A DNA stretch of 64,000 nucleotides from JBAXTZ01 sp037129925 (GCA_037129925.1 JBAXTZ010000009.1:1-64000); one strand, 5' to 3'. Counted from the first letter of the stretch, positions 32,356 through 41,784 are shown. Notes: a model not told the origin generated them from the letters alone. A program made the numbers and translations.

Positions 32356-33825
32356 CTACTTCTTCGACTTCTTCCACTCGTCGATTTGCTTTTGCATCTC
32401 TGCCATAAATTTGTCCATACCGGCAGCTTGAAGTTTTTCATTATATTCTTTAAGCAATGGCTCAACATCGCGGGTGCCGGCCTGAAGGTCGGTCTCGTAC
32501 TGTTTGGCAATGTTGGTCAACGCGGAAACCTCGTTCTGAACTGGTGCCAGGTCAGCGCTAAAGCCGAATATCGGCGACCAGACTACGCTATCCCAACCAC
32601 TACGCATAAGTTTCCATTTATCGGCCGACTCACCGTCCGGGATATAGCTGACCATCTTATTGCCATAGGTCCAATCGACCAATCCGGCATAATCTTTGTG
32701 CGCTGGTAAAAACTTGATAGTGTTGGCGCCGGACTTGGCATAATGCGTTCCCTCAATACCATAGGACAATAAATTGTATAATGTAGCGTCAGTATATAAC
32801 ATATTAACGAATTTCATCGCCCGCTCCGGGTTTTTACAGCTAACGCTCATAGCAATCATTGCCCCCATAGCGGCATTGCGGGTTTCGCCGGTTGGGTTTT
32901 TGTAGGTCGGGAAAATGAGCGTTGGCGGTTTGTCACCGACGGCATTAAAACCTATTTCACCGCCCGGAGTGTAGGTTCCAACAAAACCCGCCAGTTTGCC
33001 GGCCTTGTAATCATTATCCTTATTTTTATTAACCGTATCCTTATAGGTATAACCTTTCAAGTTGGCTTCACGTCTTCCGACTAACACGGCGATATATTCC
33101 GGATCTGTAAACTGATTAATTACTTTGCAATCCTTATTCGCCACCTTAACCGCGCCCGGAAAGCTAGCGCTCATTATCCAGTCAAACTTATCGTCAGCAT
33201 TATATTCTTTCAAATCAGCAATACAGACAATGTTCGGATTATCGGACTTTATTTTGGCGTATAGCGGAAATAAGTCTTCGATTCTGGTTACTTTTGCATA
33301 GTCAAACTTGTATTTATCAACAATGTTTTTATTGAAATAATAGCCGGATTGATACGGAGCATTGGCTACAGGAACACCGTAAACAACGCCGTTAATTTTC
33401 GTTGCTTCAATAAGATTTGGCATAACGTCGACGGATTTTTTGATTCCCTCGCCATATTTATCCATTAGTTCATCTAATCCATAGAAAAATCCTTGACGAG
33501 CATAGCGCCGGTAATCAAACATCCAATAACTGGTAAAGCACAAATCATAGGTATCGCCGGATGATGCCGTGGTTATCATCTTGGCCTCATAATCACCCCA
33601 GCCGATGAATTTAATATCAACCGTGGCATTAATCTTTTCTTTTAGATACTTATTAACTTGCTCTTGCACTTGGGGCATGTCTTTGGGTTGATCGCCAACA
33701 ACGATCCAGGTCAACTTAACTTCCTTGCTGGTATCATCGTTAAGCGCGGAATTGCCGCCACCGCAGCCCGCCAGCATTGAAACCGCAAAACAAACCAACA
33801 ATACTACTATTAACAGTTTTTTCAT
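32356..33825 (-). CDS. Solute-binding lipoprotein, sugar ABC type (paralogue 1)
   Basis: A 489-residue lipoprotein: signal LLIVVLLVCFAVSMLAGC with lipobox LAGC and Gly at +2. The mature protein is a two-lobe extracellular solute-binding domain (KLTWIVVGDQPKDMPQVQEQ, IKFIGWGDYEAKMITTASSG, YDLCFTSYWMFDYR) of the LplA-like group. It ends with MDKFMAEMQKQIDEWKKSKK. These bind sugars or oligosaccharides for an ABC importer, yet no permease or ATPase gene is nearby. Start ATG 33825 with GGAGGAGAGG upstream. It is divergent from paralogue 2, with a shared 149-base intergenic region. Confidence 0.88.
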   Translation of the reverse strand: MKKLLIVVLLVCFAVSMLAGCGGGNSALNDDTSKEVKLTWIVVGDQPKDMPQVQEQVNKYLKEKINATVDIKFIGWGDYEAKMITTASSGDTYDLCFTSYWMFDYRRYARQGFFYGLDELMDKYGEGIKKSVDVMPNLIEATKINGVVYGVPVANAPYQSGYYFNKNIVDKYKFDYAKVTRIEDLFPLYAKIKSDNPNIVCIADLKEYNADDKFDWIMSASFPGAVKVANKDCKVINQFTDPEYIAVLVGRREANLKGYTYKDTVNKNKDNDYKAGKLAGFVGTYTPGGEIGFNAVGDKPPTLIFPTYKNPTGETRNAAMGAMIAMSVSCKNPERAMKFVNMLYTDATLYNLLSYGIEGTHYAKSGANTIKFLPAHKDYAGLVDWTYGNKMVSYIPDGESADKWKLMRSGWDSVVWSPIFGFSADLAPVQNEVSALTNIAKQYETDLQAGTRDVEPLLKEYNEKLQAAGMDKFMAEMQKQIDEWKKSKK

Positions 33826-33855
33826 TACCCTCTCCTCCGTTTCGATACTGAATAT

Positions 33856-33884
33856 ATTATAAAAAATCTGTGCCATGTTGTCAC
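33856..33884 (-). promoter_or_regulatory. Promoter of solute-binding paralogue 1
   Basis: On the minus strand, -35 GTGACA (33884-33879), 17-base spacer, -10 TATAAT (33861-33856), about 30 bases before the ATG. Confidence 0.7.
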
Positions 33885-33929
33885 GCAATAATTTTACAAT
33901 AATTATCTACTTTGTTGCAGGAATATCAC

Positions 33930-33957
33930 TTGTCCATCACGAATAATAATGTATATT
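33930..33957 (+). promoter_or_regulatory. Promoter of solute-binding paralogue 2
   Basis: -35 TTGTCC (33930-33935), 16-base spacer, -10 TATATT (33952-33957), then a T-run and CGGAGGAG before the ATG at 33975. With only 17 bases to the start, the leader is very short, so the call is moderate. Confidence 0.5.
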
Positions 33958-33974
33958 TTTTTTTCGGAGGAGCG

Positions 33975-35438
33975 ATGTCAGGTATTAACCGATTGATTGT
34001 AGCGCTACTGCTGCTACTTACTATGACCGTTCTCGGCGGTTGCGGAGCAAGCGACAGCCCAATGTTAAAGGACGATCCCGCCCAACCGGTTGAATTGACT
34101 TGGTACATGATCGGTCCGACACCGGAGGATCTGCCCCAGGTCGTCGCTGAGATAAACAAATATACCAAAGAGAAAATCAACGCGACGGTCAAAATCGTGA
34201 TGTTTGATTATGGCGACTATTTGAACAAAATGAACGTCGTCGCCAGTTCGGGCGAGCATTTCGACATTTGTTTTTTGGCATCCTGGTCATTTGATATGCG
34301 TACCAACGCAACCCGTGGCACCATCATTCCCCTCGACGAGTTGATGGCAAAATATGGCACCGAAACTCTCAAGGCTGTTGACCCGCTATTTTGGGAAGGC
34401 TCCAAAATTAATGGAAAACACTACGCGATTCCGGCAAATAAGGAAGTAGCCACTCAGGACGTTTACGTCTTCAACGAAAAATATGTTGTCAAATACAATA
34501 TCGATGTGAATGGCATCAAAAAGTTACGCGACCTTGAGCCGTACTTCGCGGCGATTCACAAAGCTGAACCGGGTGTATTTGGCACTGGCGCCCTCGATGA
34601 TTACCAGCCGGGAACGCTGGATTATCTTATTGATCCGCGGATGCCCGGTGCGATCCGAATGGATGACGCCAGTTGCACAGTTATCAACCAGTATAATGAT
34701 CACGACTATCTTGAATTGGTCAACACCTACCGGGATTTCTATTTAAAAGGATATTTACGTCCGGACATCCACACTGCCAAGCAGATTAAAGATTTCAAAA
34801 ATGGTAACCAGGTAGTCAGCATTCTCCAAACCCAACCTTATGCCGACTTGATTTGGACGCGGCAGTACGGCTGGCCGGTTGTAGTTAAACCATTTTTTGA
34901 ACCACCGATTATTGTTACCAGCGGCGCCATTGGCGCAATGATGGCAATTTCGGCAGCCAGCGAACATCCGGCGCGGGCAATGAAATTTCTCAACCTGCTG
35001 AATACCGATCCGTATTTGCGCAATCTGGTATCCTATGGTGTCGAAGGCGTTCATTATCGAAAAATTGGTCCAACACAAATTTCCAATGATGCGCCACGAG
35101 CCAAAAACTACGGTATCCCGGCTTGGTCACCGGGCAACAACTTTATTCTTTATACTGTAGAGAAAGATCCTCCTGACAAATGGCAGGCCTTCCAAGCTTT
35201 TAACGCCTCTGGACGAAAATCACCGGTGTTCGGTTTTGTTTTCGACCCGACAGCGCTAAAAAACGAAATAGCTGCTATTAAAAACCTGGCTGAGGAATTC
35301 GGTCCGAGTATTGAACGCGGCGCCGTCGATCCCAAAGTTGCCATTCCCCAGTTTTTGGAACGAGCCAAGAACGCCGGCATGGATAAGGTGCTTGCCGAGA
35401 TGCAACGTCAGGTTGATGCGTGGAAGAAAACACGGTAG
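33975..35438 (+). CDS. Solute-binding lipoprotein, sugar ABC type (paralogue 2)
   Basis: A 487-residue lipoprotein: signal LIVALLLLLTMTVLGGC, lipobox LGGC, Gly at +2. It shares the family blocks of the other three (ELTWYMIGPTPEDLPQV, YLNKMNVVASSGEHFDICF, INGKHYAIPANKEVATQD, PARAMKFLNLLNTDPYLRNL) and the C-terminal MDKVLAEMQRQVDAWKKTR. By eye it is closest to paralogue 3, sharing the NGKHY and NKEVAT runs. Start ATG 33975 with CGGAGGAG; an in-frame upstream ATG at 33912 would bury the signal peptide. The PnrA-like lipoprotein gene follows after 37 bases, probably co-transcribed. Confidence 0.88.
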   Translation: MSGINRLIVALLLLLTMTVLGGCGASDSPMLKDDPAQPVELTWYMIGPTPEDLPQVVAEINKYTKEKINATVKIVMFDYGDYLNKMNVVASSGEHFDICFLASWSFDMRTNATRGTIIPLDELMAKYGTETLKAVDPLFWEGSKINGKHYAIPANKEVATQDVYVFNEKYVVKYNIDVNGIKKLRDLEPYFAAIHKAEPGVFGTGALDDYQPGTLDYLIDPRMPGAIRMDDASCTVINQYNDHDYLELVNTYRDFYLKGYLRPDIHTAKQIKDFKNGNQVVSILQTQPYADLIWTRQYGWPVVVKPFFEPPIIVTSGAIGAMMAISAASEHPARAMKFLNLLNTDPYLRNLVSYGVEGVHYRKIGPTQISNDAPRAKNYGIPAWSPGNNFILYTVEKDPPDKWQAFQAFNASGRKSPVFGFVFDPTALKNEIAAIKNLAEEFGPSIERGAVDPKVAIPQFLERAKNAGMDKVLAEMQRQVDAWKKTR

Positions 35439-35475
35439 TTATCAATTGTCAATTATATTAAAGTGAGGGAAGAGA

Positions 35476-36519
35476 ATGAAAGTCTACAAACTAATCACAG
35501 GTCTGCTCTTAGTAGCACTGTCAATCGGTCTCTTGGCCGGTTGCGGCAGCAATACTGCTGACAGCAAAAAGCTCAGCATTGCGGTACTCTACGATGCTTC
35601 AATCAACCGGCAACAGGAGCAGTATTTTGATGCTATTGCCAACGCCATCATCAGCGCCGAAAAAACCTATCCCGGCAAACTTGAAATCGATCATATCCGT
35701 ATTCCGATTAACGCCGACTCCCGAGCTGGTTTTATTGAGTCTCAGCTGGCGATAAAAAAATACGCCATGGTCATCGATACAGACATAAATTACGCGAGCA
35801 ACATCGAAAAAGTAGCCGAAAAAAATAGCGACGTATCGTTCGTCGTAGTCGATCCAAGTGCAACTAAAATTGGAACACTTGCTAACGTTGCTTATCTGGT
35901 TTTCAATGACAAGCAACAGGGTTTTATCGCCGGCGTTATGGCTGCCCTTAAGAGTCCCGGGAAAATTGCCCATTTGGATTTATGCAAAAACGATATTAAC
36001 CCCGGTTTTGACATCGGAATCAGCGCTGGTATCAAAGCCGTAAACAATGGTTCAACAATCGAAGCGATTATGGTCGCTCCAGAAATGACCGAACGCAAAG
36101 ATTTACCAGGAACTGACTTGTATGACCGCACACTGGCAACGGCAAATACCGTTTATAAAAGCGGTGTCGGCATCATCATCAGCGACTGGGAAGTTGATCA
36201 ACTTGCAGTGTTAACAGCTGCTCGCGAAAATAAAAAATTAATGATCGCATCTGATATCGCCTTGACGCAGATTTCCAGCGGCGCCTCGCGCGAGTATTTA
36301 GTAGAATCAATAGTGAAAAATTACGAGCTAGCCATAACCGATATCATCACCAAGAAACTTGATGGCAAATTCAAGGGCGAAAAAATCATGTACAATATCG
36401 ATAACAACGGCATCAATTATGAACCGGCCGCAGCCGACCAAACAGCAACGCAGGCATTGATAAATGAAACCAAAATATATATCGACAAATTGAAATCCGG
36501 GGCAATAAAAATCGATTAG
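35476..36519 (+). CDS. PnrA/Bmp-like basic membrane lipoprotein
   Basis: A 347-residue lipoprotein with signal LLLVALSIGLLAGC. The mature part is the periplasmic-binding fold of the BMP/PnrA family: KLSIAVLYDASINRQ, YAMVIDTDINYASNIEKVA, FVVVDPSATKIG, NVAYLVFNDKQQGFIAGVMA, and IIISDWEVDQLAVLTAA. Known members bind purine nucleosides (PnrA/TmpC), while others are sensors or regulators such as Med. The usual nucleoside ABC permease genes are absent. GAGGGAAGAGA precedes the ATG. It ends at a strong bidirectional terminator. Confidence 0.82.
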   Translation: MKVYKLITGLLLVALSIGLLAGCGSNTADSKKLSIAVLYDASINRQQEQYFDAIANAIISAEKTYPGKLEIDHIRIPINADSRAGFIESQLAIKKYAMVIDTDINYASNIEKVAEKNSDVSFVVVDPSATKIGTLANVAYLVFNDKQQGFIAGVMAALKSPGKIAHLDLCKNDINPGFDIGISAGIKAVNNGSTIEAIMVAPEMTERKDLPGTDLYDRTLATANTVYKSGVGIIISDWEVDQLAVLTAARENKKLMIASDIALTQISSGASREYLVESIVKNYELAITDIITKKLDGKFKGEKIMYNIDNNGINYEPAAADQTATQALINETKIYIDKLKSGAIKID

Positions 36520-36526
36520 CTACGAC

Positions 36527-36569
36527 AAAAATATGCCGTGTAGAAAAAGTTTCTACACGGCATATTTTT
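36527..36569. terminator. Bidirectional intrinsic terminator
   Basis: A perfect 20-bp stem (36527-36546 with 36550-36569) and three-base loop AAG, with flanking A- and T-runs. It lies between the convergent PnrA-like gene and solute-binding paralogue 3. Confidence 0.95.
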
Positions 36570-36571
36570 TA

Positions 36572-38023
36572 TTACTTCTTCGCGGTGGCTTTCCAAGCGT
36601 CTATCTGCTTTTGCATCTCCGCCAACACTTTGTCTAATCCGGCGGCTTTCGCTTTGGGCAAATATTGTTGAAGTGTCGGCTCAACCTCGACCGCCGCTAA
36701 CATCAGCGGGCGAATATATTCATCTGCCATGTTTTGTAGCGCGGCAATTTCGTTTTTGACCGGTTCCGGGTTGAAGTTAAATCCGAGCGCCGGGGATTTT
36801 TTGACATTAGCGTTAAACTTTTTGTAAGCTTCCCATTTATCTGCCGGCTCGCCTTTTACGGTATAGAGTATAAAGAAATTTCCCAGAGTAAATTGTGGTG
36901 GTGCGTAATCCGAATGACGCTTGGTGAATTCAATTTCATTAGGCGCCGTCTTGGTGTAATGAACGCCTTCAATGCCATAATTAATTAGATTGCGGACAAA
37001 TTGATCGGTATTTAGGAAGTTCAAAAACATCATGGCGCGTTCCGGATTCTGTGAAGTAGCTGAAATCGCTACCATCGAACCGCTAACCGTTTGCGAGGTG
37101 GCAACGGCTGGATATTCGGAAACCGAAACCACCGGGAAACCGGCATCGCGCGACCACTGCAAATCGGCATAGGGGTTACCATCACGCCCCTCGCAGAACA
37201 GTTTACGGTTGTTGAAATCAGTGTTCTCAGTCTTTGCCAGCAAGTCTTTACTAATATAACCTAGTTTGGCGTATTCGCGCTGTTTTTTTAGCACATCAAT
37301 ACACTTTTGATCTTCAAATTGATTAACGACTTTGAGCGAATCGTTATCAACGCGGATAGCTCCGGGGAAGTTATTGGCAACAAGAAAATCATAATCATAC
37401 AAACGGTCGCCAGCAGCATAAAGATTCAATCCCGGATTCGCCGCGTGGACTTTAGCAAATATTGGCGCCAAGTCATTGAGCGATTTTACTTTACTTACAT
37501 CCACGCCATATTTGCCGACCATGTCGTTATTAAAAACGAACACTGCTTCTGTTGCCACTTCTTTATTGCAAGGCACGCCGTAGTGTTTGCCGTTAATTGC
37601 TGTACCTTGCCAGAATATCGGGTTGATAATCGTCTTGAGTTCCATCGCATATTGATCCATCAAGTCATCAATCGGAACTAGATAGCCTTTTTGCACGGCT
37701 TGATTAGTGTTGAACGCCCAACCGCAGGTAAATGCCAAGTCATAATTTTCCCCGCTCGAAGCGACAACATTCATTTTGGTCGTGTAATCGCCAAAACCAA
37801 TATATTTTATTTCTACCGTGGCATTAATTTTCTCTTTGAGATAGTCATTTAACTGAGCAATAACTAAATCTGAATCTTTTTGCTTATCACCGATAGTGTA
37901 GTAAATCAGTTTGACTGGTTTGGACATATCCGCGCCGTTACTCTTGCTACCGCAACCGCTTAAAATGGCCGCTGAAAAGCAAACGACAAGTACCAAGGCA
38001 ATAATTTTCGACAATTTCGACAT
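36572..38023 (-). CDS. Solute-binding lipoprotein, sugar ABC type (paralogue 3)
   Basis: A 483-residue lipoprotein: signal IIALVLVVCFSAAILSGC, lipobox LSGC, Gly at +2. Shared blocks: LIYYTIGDKQKDSDLV, YIGFGDYTTKMNVVASSGEN, YDLAFTCGWAFNTNQ, INGKHYGVPCNKEVATEAV, and the tail LDKVLAEMQKQIDAWKATAK. ATG 38023 has GGAGGAGAG just upstream. A perfect hairpin with T8 sits directly before that ribosome site, so expression seems to depend on read-through. It is downstream of the GH3 gene on the same strand. Confidence 0.88.
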   Translation of the reverse strand: MSKLSKIIALVLVVCFSAAILSGCGSKSNGADMSKPVKLIYYTIGDKQKDSDLVIAQLNDYLKEKINATVEIKYIGFGDYTTKMNVVASSGENYDLAFTCGWAFNTNQAVQKGYLVPIDDLMDQYAMELKTIINPIFWQGTAINGKHYGVPCNKEVATEAVFVFNNDMVGKYGVDVSKVKSLNDLAPIFAKVHAANPGLNLYAAGDRLYDYDFLVANNFPGAIRVDNDSLKVVNQFEDQKCIDVLKKQREYAKLGYISKDLLAKTENTDFNNRKLFCEGRDGNPYADLQWSRDAGFPVVSVSEYPAVATSQTVSGSMVAISATSQNPERAMMFLNFLNTDQFVRNLINYGIEGVHYTKTAPNEIEFTKRHSDYAPPQFTLGNFFILYTVKGEPADKWEAYKKFNANVKKSPALGFNFNPEPVKNEIAALQNMADEYIRPLMLAAVEVEPTLQQYLPKAKAAGLDKVLAEMQKQIDAWKATAKK

Positions 38024-38033
38024 TCTCTCCTCC

Positions 38034-38068
38034 AAAAAAAATAGTGAGTACAATTACGTACTCACTAT
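38034..38068 (-). terminator. Terminator hairpin directly before the paralogue 3 ribosome site (possible attenuator)
   Basis: Minus strand: stem of 11 bp (TAGTGAGTAC paired with GTACTCACTA plus one A-T) with loop GTAATT, followed by eight T and then GGAGGAGAG and the ATG. It lies 48 bases after the GH3 stop. No promoter fits between the T-run and the start codon. Confidence 0.8.
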
Positions 38069-38116
38069 AATTCGACGATTTTAGCAATATCCCTGCAACC
38101 AAATATGATATTTGGT

Positions 38117-40276
38117 TTAATTTAACCAAAAACTTGTCTGTAAACATTCTTCGGAGTTGCCACCGACAAAAACCATGAATTCCCCGGCTTCAACAATTTT
38201 CTGCATATCCTGACCGTAGAATTCTAGCATCGCCGTAGTAATTTCAAACTCCACCGTCTTTTGTTCGCCTGCCGCTAATTCGATTTTCCGGAATCCTTTA
38301 AGCTCTTTCACAGGACGAGTTATCGAAGCCACCAGATCGCGAATATATAGCTGCACCACTTCTTTTCCAGCCCGCGAGCCACAATTTTTCACATCCACTG
38401 TTACAGTAACTGTTTCATTAGCGGCCATTTCGGTACTGCTCAATCGCAAGTTCGAATAGTCAAATTGCGAGTAACTCAAGCCATAGCCAAACGGATACAA
38501 TGGCGTGTTTGGCAAATCGAGATATTTCGAACAATATTTATTGTCGGCATCAAACGGACGACCGGTATTCTTGCAGTTATAGAATATTGGTATCTGCCCG
38601 ACGCTTCGCGGCATCGTCATCGGCAATTTCCCGCAAGGGTTGAAATCAGCAAACAATACGTCGGCAACCGCTGCGCCAGCACGTGAGCCAAGGTGCCAAG
38701 CCTGAATAATCGCCGGAAGGTTCTCGGCTTCCCAGGCAATAGTAAACGGCCTTCCGCTCTGCGCGACCAAGATTACGGGTTTCCCAGTGGCGTGAACAGC
38801 GCGAATCAGCTCGCACTGACCGCCGGCAAAGTTTAAATCCGTCAGACAGGCTGCTTCACCGGAACTGTCGGCAAATTCACCAAGAACGACAATTGCCACT
38901 TCCGACTGCTGGACTGCGCTCACCGCCGCAGCCAGTTGGCTCATATCCTTATTCTCAGCCGAGCAACCGACAGCATAAGTTACCACGGTTTCTTCGCTAA
39001 CTGCCGCTCGTATTCCGGCGAGTATCGTTGTCGCTTTTGTAGAATCAGTTTGCGCGCGCCACGCGCCGCAAGCATCTAATTTGCTATCGGCAAATGGTCC
39101 GACTACGGCAATTGAGGCAATATTTTTGGCTAGCGGCAATAAATCGTTTTGATTTTTTAACAACACGATACACTCACGCGCTAATTGCCGAGAAAATTCA
39201 AAATGCTCTGGAGCCTCAATGATCTGCGCTTCACGCGTCAGATCGCTGTTTTTGTGTGGTTGCTCAAATAAGTTTAACGCGAATTTGCCCCGCAACACCC
39301 GGCGCACCGAATCATCGATTGTAGCTTCCTCGACCACGCCCTCAGCTACCAGTTCCGCCAAATACTTGCTGTAACTGCCGCTGCACATATCAATATCCAC
39401 ACAGGCATTAATTGCCAATGCCGCAGCTTCCTTGTCGTTCGCCGCTACCCCATGCGCCACTAACTCATGCACTGCCGTCCAGTCGGAAACCAAACAGCCG
39501 TTGAAACCAAATTCGTCAATAAGAACATCTTTTATCAGTGTTCTATTAGCAGTCATCGGCACGCCGTCAATCTCATTAAACGCTGGCATAACCGATCCGA
39601 CACCGGCAGCAACAGCCGCTTGGAACGGCGGCAAATACACTTCGCGCAACGTCCGCTCAGGAATATCGGTAGTGAAATAATCCCGCCCGGCTTGCGCCGC
39701 GCCATAACCGACGTAATGCTTAGCACAAGCCAGTACCCGGTCAGCAGCCGCCGGATTGTCACCCTGTAGCCCGCGCACCCGCGCTGTTGCGATGCACGCG
39801 CCCAGATATGTATCTTCGCCCGCGCCTTCGATAACCCTGCCCCAACGCGGATCACGGGCAATATCCAACATCGGCGTAAACGCCCAATTAACTCCGGCAG
39901 CGCTGGCTTCGAGCGCTGCAATCTGTTCCGCCTGCTCAATCAGTTCCATATTCCACGAAGCCGCTTGCGCCAAAGGAATCGGGAAGCCGGTCTTGAAACC
40001 ATGGATTACATCGTAGCCAAACATCAGCGGGATTCCTAACCGGCTCTCGTTTACGGCGATGTCTTGAATTTTCTTAGTATCGGCAACGCCGGTATAATTA
40101 AGTACCGACCCGACTGCGCCCTCGCGTGTTAATTGATCCAAGTCAACCGGGTCGCCTCCCGGTCCGGTCAACTCAGCACCGTTCGTGTATTGTGCCAACT
40201 GACCAATTTTTTCCGCCAACGTCATCTTTGCGATTAGCGCGTCAATTTTTTGTTCAATCCCGTTGTTTCTTTTCAT
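38117..40276 (-). CDS. Glycoside hydrolase family 3 beta-glycosidase
   Basis: A 719-residue enzyme without signal peptide, so cytoplasmic. The N-terminal TIM barrel shows IGQLAQYTN, MFGYDVIHGFKTGFPIPLAQ, ARDPRWGRVIEGAGEDTYL, KHYVGYGA and the nucleophile in GCLVSDWTAV. The alpha/beta sandwich follows, with a C-terminal fibronectin-III-like domain (NCGSRAGKEVVQLYIRD, VKELKGFRKIELAAGE). This is the BglX-like architecture, mainly beta-glucosidase or beta-xylosidase. ATG 40276 is the second of two adjacent ATGs, and its spacing from GGGAG is better. It lies 50 bases after solute-binding paralogue 4, likely one transcript. Confidence 0.92.
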   Translation of the reverse strand: MKRNNGIEQKIDALIAKMTLAEKIGQLAQYTNGAELTGPGGDPVDLDQLTREGAVGSVLNYTGVADTKKIQDIAVNESRLGIPLMFGYDVIHGFKTGFPIPLAQAASWNMELIEQAEQIAALEASAAGVNWAFTPMLDIARDPRWGRVIEGAGEDTYLGACIATARVRGLQGDNPAAADRVLACAKHYVGYGAAQAGRDYFTTDIPERTLREVYLPPFQAAVAAGVGSVMPAFNEIDGVPMTANRTLIKDVLIDEFGFNGCLVSDWTAVHELVAHGVAANDKEAAALAINACVDIDMCSGSYSKYLAELVAEGVVEEATIDDSVRRVLRGKFALNLFEQPHKNSDLTREAQIIEAPEHFEFSRQLARECIVLLKNQNDLLPLAKNIASIAVVGPFADSKLDACGAWRAQTDSTKATTILAGIRAAVSEETVVTYAVGCSAENKDMSQLAAAVSAVQQSEVAIVVLGEFADSSGEAACLTDLNFAGGQCELIRAVHATGKPVILVAQSGRPFTIAWEAENLPAIIQAWHLGSRAGAAVADVLFADFNPCGKLPMTMPRSVGQIPIFYNCKNTGRPFDADNKYCSKYLDLPNTPLYPFGYGLSYSQFDYSNLRLSSTEMAANETVTVTVDVKNCGSRAGKEVVQLYIRDLVASITRPVKELKGFRKIELAAGEQKTVEFEITTAMLEFYGQDMQKIVEAGEFMVFVGGNSEECLQTSFWLN

Positions 40277-40326
40277 CATCGCTCCCATTTATATATTTTA
40301 CAGGCTTGGCAATACTTGCTGCACAG

Positions 40327-41784
40327 CTATTTTTTTGCCTTCTTCCACTCATCTACTTGTTTTTGCAGTTCGGCAAGCACTTTTTCCCAACCGGCAGCTT
40401 TTATTTTGGCGTTGTAATCTTTTAAACCAGCGTCGACATCGACTGAACCTGATTTTAGTGCAGTAATATATTCAGCATTGATGTTATTGAGCGCACCAAT
40501 CTCACTGAGTACCGGCGAAGGATCAAACACAAAGCCGAATATCGGTGAAACAGCAGCGCTGTCGGTATAAGCTTGCATTTTTTCATTATAATCCAGCGGT
40601 TGATCAGACAACAAATAGTTTATTTTGTTGTTGCCAAGCGTCCAAACCGGCATTGAGTAATTTTCTTTTCCTAATTTCGTTATTTCAATTTGCTTGTCAT
40701 TCAATTTTTTATAGTGTTCGCCTTCAATTCCAAATGCTAGCAAATTGTGCATATACGGATCGCTGTTGAGCATATTGATTAGCTTCATCGCCCGGGCCGG
40801 GTTCTTGCTGGTCGCAGAAATCGCCATCATCGAGCCGGAAATAATATCAGTTGTAATTATCGGTTTGGCGAAAACCGGTTGAACAATTACCGGAAAATTG
40901 GTCACACGCTCAATATCGGTAACAACAAAAGGTCCGCCGGCGTTTTGCACTTCGCACGCCACCTTGCCAGCATTGAAATCTGAATCAGTACCTTCTTTTA
41001 TATCCCGGTAAGTATACTCACCTAGATACATCTTGCGACAATCTTTAAGAATTGCTATAAATTCAGGATCTTCAAACTGGTTAACAACTTTACAGCTATT
41101 ATCCGTGAAGCGAACTGCGCCTGGGAAACCGGCGCTAAAAACGTAATCAAAAATATCGCGCCCTTCAACCCAACTCGAATGGCGTAACATTTTCAGACCG
41201 GGATTAGCGGCACGCACTTTGTCAAACAGCGGTATCAAATCCGATTCTTTCTTGACCGCAGCAAAATCAAAACCGTATTGCCCGACGAATTTCTTGTCGA
41301 ATATATAGCTTTGCTGAAAGGCGCCCATGTTAGCCGGAATAACGTAGTTGACACCATTGATTTTACTGGCTTCAAATAGCCGCGGGTCCATCAACTTGGT
41401 CATGTCCTGACCATATTTCGGTAGTAGCTCGGTCAGCGGATAGAAAACGCCGCGCATCGCATTTTGCTTATAATCAAATGCCCATGAGCAGGTAAACATA
41501 ATATCGACATTGTCGCCCGCCGTGGCTACTGTTTTCATTTTGGCATCGTAATCGCCAAAATCAATCATCTCGGCTTTAATAGTGCAATTGAGTTTTTCTT
41601 TAGTGTACTCGTTTACTTTTGCCATAACTTTATCAAAATCTTTTGGCTTAGGACCGATCAAATACCATACCAATTCGGCAGACTGGGTTTGGTCGTCTTC
41701 CAAACCACTGTCTTTCTTGCTGCCGCACCCGGCAATACTGATGACAAAGGCCACTAACAATAAAACTGCCAGTAATTTTTTCAT
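40327..41784 (-). CDS. Solute-binding lipoprotein, sugar ABC type (paralogue 4)
   Basis: A 485-residue lipoprotein: signal LLAVLLLVAFVISIAGC, lipobox IAGC, Gly at +2. Family blocks: ELVWYLIGPKPKDFDKV, MIDFGDYDAKMKTVATAGDN, DIMFTCSWAFDYKQNAMRG, PARAMKLINMLNSDPYMHNL, and the tail WEKVLAELQKQVDEWKKAKK. AAGGAGAGAAA precedes the ATG. It leads a probable operon with the GH3 gene and paralogue 3, suggesting uptake of a beta-linked gluco-oligosaccharide that GH3 then cleaves. No permease is encoded nearby. Confidence 0.88.
   Translation of the reverse strand: MKKLLAVLLLVAFVISIAGCGSKKDSGLEDDQTQSAELVWYLIGPKPKDFDKVMAKVNEYTKEKLNCTIKAEMIDFGDYDAKMKTVATAGDNVDIMFTCSWAFDYKQNAMRGVFYPLTELLPKYGQDMTKLMDPRLFEASKINGVNYVIPANMGAFQQSYIFDKKFVGQYGFDFAAVKKESDLIPLFDKVRAANPGLKMLRHSSWVEGRDIFDYVFSAGFPGAVRFTDNSCKVVNQFEDPEFIAILKDCRKMYLGEYTYRDIKEGTDSDFNAGKVACEVQNAGGPFVVTDIERVTNFPVIVQPVFAKPIITTDIISGSMMAISATSKNPARAMKLINMLNSDPYMHNLLAFGIEGEHYKKLNDKQIEITKLGKENYSMPVWTLGNNKINYLLSDQPLDYNEKMQAYTDSAAVSPIFGFVFDPSPVLSEIGALNNINAEYITALKSGSVDVDAGLKDYNAKIKAAGWEKVLAELQKQVDEWKKAKK

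Noticed and set aside
30899..41784. Horizontally acquired island
   Set aside because: No transposase, integrase, tRNA junction or obvious shift in base composition was seen at the borders.
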